6,258 nt of DNA, taken from contig DUOR01000275.1 in NCBI GenBank assembly GCA_012838715.1, positions 1-6,258 of the forward strand. The letters are read 5' to 3'. Origin of the DNA: Actinomycetales bacterium. Lineage in GTDB: Bacteria; Actinomycetota; Actinomycetes; Mycobacteriales; Mycobacteriaceae. A program made the translations under genes and the position numbers. Below, piece by piece: positions 1-4,571 of this stretch (the stretch's first letter is position 1; each line of letters opens with the position of its first letter). The notes under the pieces are model-generated. The model saw only the letters and a list, made by a program, of their open reading frames with translations. It ran no database searches and was not told the DNA's origin.

Positions 1-1627
1 CACGGGCGTTGTCGCCGGTGAGCATCGTTACGCCGAGGCCGGCGTCGGAAAGCGCGGCGACGGCGTCGGCGGCCTCCGGGCGGAGCTCGTCGCGCACGGC
101 GATGACGCCCGCCGGCGCCCCGTCGACGTGCACGACCACCACGGTGCTACCGGCGTCCTCCAGTTCGCGGACCTGTTCCGCCAGCGGGCCCGCATCAAGT
201 CCGCGGGGGCTGCCGACGGCCGTCGGCGTCCCGTCGACGATGCCCGTCAACCCGAGGCCGGCGGTCTCCGACACGTCCCGTGCGTCGGGGATGCGGGTGG
301 CCGTGGTGCTCGCGGCGGCGGTGGACGCGGTGATGGACGCGGTGCTCGCGGCGGCGGTGATGGCGGCCGCGAGCGGATGGGTGCTGTGGCGCTCCAGGGC
401 GGCGGCCGTCAGCAGAACCTCTTCGCGGGAGGGGGAGTGCGCGGCGGTGGGGGAGGCGACCGCATCCGCGCCGGCGGTGCGGGCGGAGGCTGTGGCGGCG
501 TCGGCGACCGTGAGCACCGCGCTGACGGTGGGTTCGTTCCGGGTGAGGGTGCCGGTCTTGTCGAAGGCGACGTGGCGGATCTCGCCGAAACGCTCGAACG
601 CCGCGCCGGACTTCACCACCACGCCGAGGCGACTGGCCGCGCCGATGGCGGAAATGACCGTCACCGGAACGGAAATGGCCAAGGCGCAGGGCGACGCGGC
701 GACGAGCACCACCAGCGCCCGCTCAATCCACGTGCCCGGGTCCCCGAAAATGGAACCGATGGCGGCGACCGCCACCGCGAGGATGAGCACCCCGGGGACG
801 AGCGGCCGGGCGATGCGATCGGCGACGCGGGCGCGGCCGCCCTTGTCGTGCTGCGCGCGCTCGACGAGGGCGACGACCTCGGTCAGCGAATTGCCCGAAC
901 CTGGTGCCGTCGCGCGGGCCTCGATGGCGTCGCCGGCGTTGATGGTGCCCGCGAGGAGAGCACCGCCCTCGTCCACCGCGACCGGGATGGATTCACCGGT
1001 GACGGCGGACGCGTCGATGGTGGCGGTGGCCCCCAGCAGCGTCGCGTCGGTGGGAATTCGCTCGCCGGCGCGGATGAGCAGGACGTCGCCGGGGACGATG
1101 TCGTCGACCGGGATGTCACGGTGCGATTTCCCGCCGCAACAGGAGTTTTCCACGAGCGTCGCGTGCTCCGGGAGCAGCTTCAGCAGTGACCGCAGGCCGC
1201 GCCGGGCCCGCTGCATCGCCTTGTCCTCGAGGGCCTCGGCGATGGAGTAGAGGAACGCCAACGTGGCCGCTTCCTCGACGAACCCGAGGATCACCGCGCC
1301 GATGGCGCTGATGGTCATCAGCAGGCCGATGCCGAGCCGTCGCTGCGTGACCAGCCCCTTGACCGCGCCGGGCACGAACTGCGACGCGCCCAGGAGCAGG
1401 GCCAGCCAGTACAGGGCGAGGGCCGGGCCGACCGCGCCGATGACCGGGATGCCGGCGTCGACGGCCGGCGCACCGGCCCAGCCGACGTCGATGATGAACG
1501 CCAGGGCGAGAGCCACGCCCGAGGCAATGGGGAACAACAATTCGCGGTCGCGCCACCACGGTTCCGGCTGCGCGTCGAGCTCCTCCGCGGTGGGGGCCTC
1601 CGCCGAGCACCCGCATGCCGACGTCAT
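1..1627 (-). CDS. ctpG: CtpG-like heavy-metal P1B-type ATPase (Cd/Pb/Zn efflux), 3' part outside the window
   Basis: ATP-driven cytoplasmic membrane pump, probably exporting Cd(II), Pb(II) or related divalent metals. The 542 visible residues hold, in order: a short Cys-bearing N-terminus (C5, C7) with no HMA domain; hydrophobic segments near 31-50, 62-81, 99-116 and 119-132; the actuator domain with TGES at 210-213; hydrophobic segments near 276-295 and 303-332, the latter carrying the metal-site motif SPC (312-314); phosphorylation motif DKTGT with Asp356; an N-domain with the HP dipeptide (417-418); and MLTGDN (535-540). The GDGxND hinge and last membrane helices lie beyond the window edge. 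SPC instead of CPC suggests the P1B-4 type. From memory the sequence is close to M. tuberculosis CtpG, but lacks that protein's longer N-terminal extension. The ATG overlaps the cmtR stop (ATGA), implying translational coupling. Odd points are a CC pair (163-164) in the actuator region and an Ala/Ser/Thr-rich stretch at 421-445. Family is certain; substrate is inferred. Confidence 0.9.
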   Translation of the reverse strand, partial: MTSACGCSAEAPTAEELDAQPEPWWRDRELLFPIASGVALALAFIIDVGWAGAPAVDAGIPVIGAVGPALALYWLALLLGASQFVPGAVKGLVTQRRLGIGLLMTISAIGAVILGFVEEAATLAFLYSIAEALEDKAMQRARRGLRSLLKLLPEHATLVENSCCGGKSHRDIPVDDIVPGDVLLIRAGERIPTDATLLGATATIDASAVTGESIPVAVDEGGALLAGTINAGDAIEARATAPGSGNSLTEVVALVERAQHDKGGRARVADRIARPLVPGVLILAVAVAAIGSIFGDPGTWIERALVVLVAASPCALAISVPVTVISAIGAASRLGVVVKSGAAFERFGEIRHVAFDKTGTLTRNEPTVSAVLTVADAATASARTAGADAVASPTAAHSPSREEVLLTAAALERHSTHPLAAAITAAASTASITASTAAASTTATRIPDARDVSETAGLGLTGIVDGTPTAVGSPRGLDAGPLAEQVRELEDAGSTVVVVHVDGAPAGVIAVRDELRPEAADAVAALSDAGLGVTMLTGDNAR

Positions 1628-1989
1628 CGTTCGGCCACCTTTCCCTCGGTCCCGCAGCCGTCGATGGTGCAGTCGGGGTCGATGCACGGGGCGTCGGCGT
1701 TGACCATGAGCGTCACCGCGAGCAGTTCCTTCAGCGCGCGGGCGAGATGGGGGTCGGCGATGTCGTACCGGGTGCGGCGACCTTCGGGAGCGGCGGTGAC
1801 GATGCCGCAATCCCGCAGGCACGCGAGGTGGTTCGAGACGTTCGTGCGCGTGAGTCTCAGGTCGCGGGCCAGGTCGCCCGGGTACGCGGGGCCCTCCAGC
1901 AGGGTGAGGAGGATCCTGGAGCGCGTGGAGTCGGCCATGGCGCGGCCGAGCCGGTTCATGACGTCCAGGGAATCCGGAATGGTCAGCAT
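1624..1989 (-). CDS. cmtR: CmtR-like ArsR/SmtB-family Cd(II)/Pb(II)-sensing repressor
   Basis: A 121-residue winged-helix repressor that should hold the metal-efflux operon off and release DNA on binding Cd(II) or Pb(II). The recognition helix region (about 46-62) contains NVSNHLACLRDC with Cys57 and Cys61, and Cys102 lies in the C-terminal tail. These are the same three numbered positions that bind metal in M. tuberculosis CmtR, and the whole sequence resembles that protein. The tail adds Cys107 and Cys112, giving a C-x4-C-x4-C series (PCIDPDC followed by TIDGC). The ATG at 1989 aligns with the CmtR start; no Shine-Dalgarno precedes it, and a -10-like TACTAT ends 7 bases upstream of the expected transcript start, so a leaderless mRNA is likely. 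The stop TGA overlaps the ATPase start, so the two genes form one autoregulated unit. Sensor family and pairing are well supported; metal specificity is inferred from the cysteines. Confidence 0.92.
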   Translation of the reverse strand: MLTIPDSLDVMNRLGRAMADSTRSRILLTLLEGPAYPGDLARDLRLTRTNVSNHLACLRDCGIVTAAPEGRRTRYDIADPHLARALKELLAVTLMVNADAPCIDPDCTIDGCGTEGKVAER

Positions 1990-2004
1990 GCACTGAATAG
2001 TACA
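1989..2004 (-). promoter_or_regulatory. Operator-like inverted repeat over the cmtR -10 and start codon
   Basis: The minus strand reads TGTACT-ATTC-AGTGCA, an inverted repeat with 6-bp arms, one mismatch and a 4-bp centre. It covers the -10-like element and reaches the first base of the start codon, where a bound ArsR-family dimer would block initiation. Assignment to CmtR is inference from position; the published CmtR operator was not compared. Confidence 0.45.
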
Positions 2005-2025
2005 GCGGTCGCTGACCAGTCGGAT
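1990..2025 (-). promoter_or_regulatory. Putative leaderless promoter of the cmtR-ctpG operon
   Basis: On the minus strand TACTAT (2002-1997) matches four of six bases of the -10 consensus, including the key T, A and final T. Its distance places the transcript start at about 1990-1989, directly at the cmtR ATG, which has no ribosome binding site. No convincing -35 hexamer is seen at 17 bp spacing. Leaderless transcripts are common in corynebacteria and mycobacteria. The 51-bp gap to the upstream gene shows no clear terminator, so readthrough is also possible. Confidence 0.5.
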
Positions 2026-2040
2026 TGCCGGGTTACCGTC

Positions 2041-2568
2041 TTATGCGACGCGCCGGGCGCAGGCGGTGTCCGTCCACCAGGTGCCGGTCGCGATGTTGCG
2101 CACCCACAGGCGCCGCGGCGTCGGGTCGGCGCCGATACCGGGTTCGACCACGATCGTCTCCGCCGTGCGGGTCGCCCACCGGAACAGCCCGTCGCGGGAG
2201 AAGTGCAGTTCCCGGCCGTCGCCGTCGTGGGCGACGAGGGTTTCCCGCCCGTTCCCGGCGTCGAGGAGCTTGACGACGTCCGCCGCCACGGCATCATGCG
2301 GCGGGCCCGCGTCGGCCGTGGGCGGTTCGGGGTACGCCGGCCGCTCGTGCGTGTGCGGGGTTCCGGTCGTCGTGGCGGCGTTGTCTCGCCAGGCTTCGGC
2401 GAAGATGTCGCCCGCGTTGGCGGGGTTCCCGGTCTTCGGAGTTGTGCCGGCCAGCTGCGGGTTGTTGGGGGTCGCGGCCGTCGGCGTCGTGGCGGTCGGC
2501 TGCGGGTCGTTGGATGCCGCGGCCGCCGGCGTCGCGGCGGTGAGCGTGGTGATGGTTGCGGTGGTCAT
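2041..2568 (-). CDS. Hypothetical protein, 175 aa, under McbR-type and SAM-riboswitch-like control
   Basis: I do not recognise this protein. The start ATG at 2568 is fixed by a strong Shine-Dalgarno (GGAGGT, 2580-2575) 6 bases upstream; an in-frame extension to 2706 would be translated leader. Residues 1-50 are low-complexity Thr/Ala/Pro, including a 15-residue tandem repeat (20-34 and 35-49, pattern N-x-P-Q then x-TTPxT). Residues 51-90 are Pro/His/Thr-rich and probably flexible. Residues 92-175 look like a small folded domain, with alternating hydrophobic stretches ending in RRLWVRNIATGTWW. There is no signal peptide or membrane segment, so it is probably cytoplasmic. Apart from the start it contains no methionine, and only one cysteine (170), which would suit a gene expressed under sulfur limitation. 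Its promoter and leader carry signals for methionine/SAM status. It precedes cmtR by 51 bp but differs in control. Function is unknown; a role in sulfur amino acid metabolism is suggested only by regulation. Confidence 0.8.
   Translation of the reverse strand: MTTATITTLTAATPAAAASNDPQPTATTPTAATPNNPQLAGTTPKTGNPANAGDIFAEAWRDNAATTTGTPHTHERPAYPEPPTADAGPPHDAVAADVVKLLDAGNGRETLVAHDGDGRELHFSRDGLFRWATRTAETIVVEPGIGADPTPRRLWVRNIATGTWWTDTACARRVA
2422..2511 (-). repeat. Two-unit 45-bp in-frame tandem repeat in the hypothetical gene
   Basis: Two adjacent 15-codon units encode NDPQPTATTPTAATP and NNPQLAGTTPKTGNP. They are diverged (8 of 15 residues identical) and sit in the Thr/Pro-rich N-terminal region. 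The preceding residues (TLTAATP) resemble the end of a third unit. This looks like an old duplication in a disordered tail. Confidence 0.7.
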
Positions 2569-2574
2569 TGGGTT

Positions 2575-2583
2575 ACCTCCCGG
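2575..2583 (-). promoter_or_regulatory. Strong Shine-Dalgarno of the hypothetical gene, target of an upstream anti-SD
   Basis: The minus strand reads CCGGGAGGT six bases before the ATG at 2568, an almost ideal ribosome binding site that decides the start. The eight bases CCGGGAGG are exactly complementary to CCTCCCGG at 2638-2631 in the same leader, so the site can be sequestered. A second copy of CGGGAGG lies at 2600-2594 on the 3' arm of a hairpin and could compete for the same anti-SD. Confidence 0.75.
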
Positions 2584-2596
2584 TCGAGTGCTTCCT

Positions 2597-2619
2597 CCCG
2601 CCGGGGATTCAACGGCGGG
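2597..2619 (-). promoter_or_regulatory. Leader hairpin between aptamer-like region and ribosome binding site
   Basis: CCCGCCG (2619-2613) and CGGCGGG (2603-2597) are perfectly complementary and enclose a 9-base loop. The hairpin begins directly after the 3' strand of the proposed P1 helix and ends about 14 bases before the Shine-Dalgarno. SAM-IV riboswitches carry a helix downstream of P1 in a similar place, so this may be part of the aptamer or of the expression platform. It lacks a U-run, so it is unlikely to be a terminator. Confidence 0.55.
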
Positions 2620-2738
2620 GGCCGGTCTTCCCGGGAGGGCACCGTGGGCTCGCACCGCGGTTGCCGGGCGGCGATGAGTCCCGGGACTCTCGGTGCCCGG
2701 TTCCATCCGGGCCGGTCCGCCGCACCTCTGGACCTGCC
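2620..2738 (-). promoter_or_regulatory. SAM-I/SAM-IV-like riboswitch aptamer in the 5' leader
   Basis: The leader folds by eye into a SAM-clan layout. P1 is GGCAGGUC (2738-2731) with GACCGGCC (2627-2620), seven of eight pairs. It is followed by CAGAG (2730-2726), as in the SAM-I joining strand. P2 is GCGGCG (2723-2718) with CGCCGC (2673-2668), enclosing a GCCCGG/CCGGGC hairpin with loop AUGGAA (2712-2695) and a perfect GAGUC-CCGG-GACUC hairpin (2689-2676). Then come CC and P3, GGCAACC (2665-2659) with GGUGCC (2643-2638), the hallmark strings of SAM-I/IV, capped by a possible GCGA loop. The end, CUCCCGGGAAGACC, resembles the SAM-IV close. Against it: the usual J3/4 AAUUCC is replaced by CUCC, and a K-turn was not confirmed. 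The nearby McbR operator independently points to methionine/SAM control. Other classes considered were cobalamin and guanidine-I, which fit worse. Confidence 0.6.
2631..2638 (-). promoter_or_regulatory. Anti-Shine-Dalgarno segment in the leader
   Basis: CCUCCCGG here is the exact reverse complement of the ribosome binding site CCGGGAGG (2583-2576). It begins at the last base of the proposed P3 helix and covers the junction that in SAM-I helps form the pseudoknot and binding core. Ligand binding should therefore decide whether these bases are free to pair with the Shine-Dalgarno. The direction of the switch cannot be settled by eye. Confidence 0.55.
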
Positions 2739-2741
2739 GCC

Positions 2742-2772
2742 ACTATAGACCAAGCTGTCTATTGGGTGTCAA
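2742..2772 (-). promoter_or_regulatory. Sigma-A-type promoter of the hypothetical gene
   Basis: A perfect -35 TTGACA (2772-2767) is followed after 19 bp by TATAGT (2747-2742), five of six to the -10 consensus; TCTATA (2749-2744) at 17 bp is an alternative. The transcript should begin near 2735-2738, giving a leader of about 170 bases, which starts at the first helix of the riboswitch-like element. This is the clearest promoter in the window. Confidence 0.8.
2745..2762. promoter_or_regulatory. McbR-type operator (ATAGAC-N6-GTCTAT)
   Basis: A perfect inverted repeat ATAGAC-N6-GTCTAT fills the spacer and part of the -10 of the promoter. Its core TAGAC-N6-GTCTA is the motif known from C. glutamicum for McbR, a TetR-family repressor of methionine and cysteine genes that is released by S-adenosylhomocysteine. 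A protein bound here would directly block RNA polymerase. The regulator is not encoded in the window. Another TetR-family protein with a similar site is possible. Confidence 0.75.
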
Positions 2773-2774
2773 GG

Positions 2775-2788
2775 GCCCGGCGCCGGGC
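2775..2788 (-). terminator. Possible terminator hairpin after maltokinase gene
   Basis: GCCCGGCGCCGGGC is a perfect 14-bp palindrome 33 bases after the mak stop codon and just before the -35 of the next promoter. As RNA it could form a GC stem, or a longer alternative stem using GGCCCG (near 2799-2794) with CGGGCC (2787-2777 region). There is no U-run, so any termination would be weak or need another factor. It could instead be a protein-binding palindrome. Confidence 0.3.
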
Positions 2789-2820
2789 ATGTCGGGCCGG
2801 CGGCGAGCCTGGGCGCGCGG

Positions 2821-4530
2821 CTAGTTTCCGACGCCGAGAATCCGTTCCACCGCCGCCAACGGAATCGGCAGCCATTCCGGGCGGTGCTGGGCTTCGTAGA
2901 GGCATTCGTACACGGCCTTGTCCAGGACGTATGCGTCGAGCAAGGCGCTTTCCACGGGGGAGTCTCCCTCGTTGGATCCGATTTCCCCGCGGTATCCGCG
3001 CAGGAAAGCCCCCGCATGCTCCGCCGACCATCCGGCCGCCGTTGCCGCCGTCCGCGACGGTTCTTTTGGCTCGGCGGAACCCGCTGCTTCGACGGACTCC
3101 GTTGAGCCCTCGGACTCCGCCCTGCCGCTGCCGCCGTCAGCGCCGCCGCCGTCGGGGCCTCCGTCACCGTCACCGCCGTCGCCGTCGGAGCCATCGCCGC
3201 CGCCGGGGCCGTCGCCGCCGTCGGCCATCAACGGGAAGTGCGCCGCGTAATCGAAGGACCGGATCATTCCGGCGATGTCCCGCAGCGGATGGTCGGGTTC
3301 GCGCCGCTGCGCCCACGGCCGCGACGGTTCCCCCTCGAAGTCGATGAGCTTCCACCCGTCGGGCGCGCGCAGCACCTGCCCGAGATGCAGATCCCCGTGA
3401 ATGCGCTGAACCGGAAAATCCCCGTCGCCGGACGCCGCGGCGGTGTCGTAGACGCGCGAGATGGCGTCGGAAAGCTCGGCGACGCGGGGGACGACACCCG
3501 CGACGTGGGCGAGCCGCTCGCGCATCGGCGCCACCAACTGGTCGGCGGGGACGCGCCGACCGGCCGGTTCCACCGGGGCGAGGGCGCGGTGCACCTCTGC
3601 GACCGCGGCGCCGAGGGTTGCCGCTGCTTCGGTGAAGTCGCCGTCGGCGTGCGCGGGGCCCGCGCCGCCCGGGGTGACCGCGGCGCGGGCGGCGTCGAGC
3701 GCCAGGGCCCAGCCGTCGGAAGTGCCGGGGATGAATGACTGCCACATCGCGACCGTGAAATCCTCGCCGCTCAACTGAATCTCGGCCCAGCCGGTGAGGG
3801 GCGGGATGGCGGCGCAATTCGCGTCGGTAAGCGCCGCCGACAGCTCCACGTCCGGGTTCGGGCCCGCGTGCAACCGCCGGAAGAACTTGCACATCAGGCC
3901 GTCGCCGAAGATGACGGACGTGTTCGACTGCTCGACGCCCATCGGCCGGCCGCCGGTCGACGTCGGAACGTCGGCGCTGTCGAGCAGGTGAAATGACACG
4001 TCGCCAATGCTTTCCGACGTCAGCGCCGCGGCAACCGTCGCCGACGTCCCGCCATCCGCCAAGGCGTCGTGGCCCTGCAGGTCACCCGTGTCAACGAGCG
4101 GCGGCGTCCCGGAGGAGTGGTGCGCCGGGGACCAGGCGATGGGAACGAAATAGAGGGGGCCGGCGGACTCCGGGTGGTCGCCGGGTTCGGGTGGGGTGTC
4201 GGGTTCATCCCGATCATCCAGTCGCACGCGAACGATGAACAGCTCGACCGTCTCGTCGAGTAGCTGCCGGTGAACCACGTCGACGCCCGCGATGCCCGAG
4301 GCCTTCTCCGCGAAAAACCGGCGCCCCGGCAAGGTCCGGGAGAGCTCGGCGCACACTGCATCGTTGGTGGGCAGCTCCCGCTCCGGCGCTCCGGACCCAG
4401 GGCTCGCGGACCCAGTGCTCGCGGGCCTCGTGCTTGCGGACCCCGTGCGTCCGGACCCCGCGCTTGCGGGCCCCGTCCGTCCGGGCCCCGTGATCCCGTT
4501 CCCCGTCGATTCGGCATCTGGCTCGTTCAT
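2821..4530 (-). CDS. mak: Maltokinase (Mak/Pep2 type), enlarged by low-complexity insertions
   Basis: Cytoplasmic kinase (EC 2.7.1.175) that transfers phosphate from ATP to maltose, giving the maltose-1-phosphate used by GlgE to build alpha-glucan; maltose usually comes from trehalose via TreS. Residues about 55-145 form the N-terminal cap region, followed by a kinase-like fold: probable ATP-binding Lys215 (LMCKFFRRL), catalytic loop RIHGDLHLGQVL with Asp380, metal-binding motif LIDFEGEP with Asp397, and PLRDIAGMIRSFDYAA (415-430). The family is usually about 450 residues; this one has 569. The excess is a seven-unit pentapeptide repeat at 12-46 and a Gly/Asp-rich then Glu/Ser/Ala-rich insert at about 436-495. 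The ATG is supported by GGAAGGA (4544-4538) upstream. It lies 41 bp after the YdbT-like gene on the same strand, so co-transcription is likely. Neither treS nor glgE is in the window. Enzyme identity is firm. Confidence 0.93.
   Translation of the reverse strand: MNEPDAESTGNGITGPGRTGPASAGSGRTGSASTRPASTGSASPGSGAPERELPTNDAVCAELSRTLPGRRFFAEKASGIAGVDVVHRQLLDETVELFIVRVRLDDRDEPDTPPEPGDHPESAGPLYFVPIAWSPAHHSSGTPPLVDTGDLQGHDALADGGTSATVAAALTSESIGDVSFHLLDSADVPTSTGGRPMGVEQSNTSVIFGDGLMCKFFRRLHAGPNPDVELSAALTDANCAAIPPLTGWAEIQLSGEDFTVAMWQSFIPGTSDGWALALDAARAAVTPGGAGPAHADGDFTEAAATLGAAVAEVHRALAPVEPAGRRVPADQLVAPMRERLAHVAGVVPRVAELSDAISRVYDTAAASGDGDFPVQRIHGDLHLGQVLRAPDGWKLIDFEGEPSRPWAQRREPDHPLRDIAGMIRSFDYAAHFPLMADGGDGPGGGDGSDGDGGDGDGGPDGGGADGGSGRAESEGSTESVEAAGSAEPKEPSRTAATAAGWSAEHAGAFLRGYRGEIGSNEGDSPVESALLDAYVLDKAVYECLYEAQHRPEWLPIPLAAVERILGVGN
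3125..3226 (-). repeat. Gly/Asp-rich codon repeat inside mak
   Basis: Imperfect runs of GGC, GAC and GGT codons encode about 34 residues of Gly and Asp (near 436-468), followed by an acidic Ser/Glu/Ala stretch. The insert sits just after the conserved SFDYAA segment, between kinase helices, and is probably a flexible surface loop. Slippage-prone DNA of this type often varies in length between strains. Confidence 0.7.
4393..4497 (-). repeat. Seven-copy 15-bp tandem repeat (minisatellite) at the 5' end of mak
   Basis: Seven contiguous 15-bp units, beginning on the plus strand with GGACCCAGGGCTCGC and ending with GGGCCCCGTGATCCC, share the pattern GG(A/G)CC(C/T)(A/C)G-N-G/C-N4-C. In protein they give seven pentapeptides (residues 12-46) rich in Ser, Gly, Ala, Thr and Pro, such as RTGPA, SAGSG, RTGSA, STGSA. 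Because each unit is five codons, gain or loss of copies keeps the frame. The stretch lies before the conserved domain, so copy changes should be tolerated. Confidence 0.85.
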
Positions 4531-4571
4531 GCGTGGTTCCTTCCGATTGTTGGGGCGCGGGAAGATGGGTG

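Noticed and set aside
9..1250. Long plus-strand open frames over the ATPase region (413 and 353 residues)
   Set aside because: They are antisense to a clear P-type ATPase, have low-complexity Ala/Arg/Gly composition and no recognisable motif; GC-rich DNA makes such shadows.
2628..2697. Guanidine-I (ykkC) riboswitch
   Set aside because: ACCGAGAG and CCCGGGA are short matches, but the ACGG and AAAAGCCCGGGAG parts are not in the right order and the gene is not a guanidine-type gene.
2569..2706. 46-residue N-terminal extension of the hypothetical protein
   Set aside because: The strong GGAGGT sits before the ATG at 2568, whereas the extension reads through the structured leader and has Arg/Pro-rich shadow-like composition.
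2620..2738. Cobalamin riboswitch
   Set aside because: GGAAGACCGGCC resembles a B12 box and GGUGCGAG resembles the core, but the CCCGC/CUGU core and proper spacing are absent; the SAM-clan layout fits more of the leader.
1615..2748. Plus-strand frame of 377 residues across cmtR, the hypothetical gene and the leader
   Set aside because: It runs through two supported minus-strand genes and a promoter, has Arg/Gly repeats only, and no ribosome binding site was seen.
2775..2788. Strong rho-independent terminator
   Set aside because: The stem is strong but no U-run follows, so it is listed only as a possible terminator.
2821..3347. Arg-rich plus-strand frames opposite the Gly/Asp repeat of mak
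   Set aside because: They are the complement of GGC/GAC codon runs and lie opposite conserved kinase motifs on the other strand.
4393..4497. CRISPR array
   Set aside because: The 15-bp units are contiguous with no spacers and are in frame within mak.
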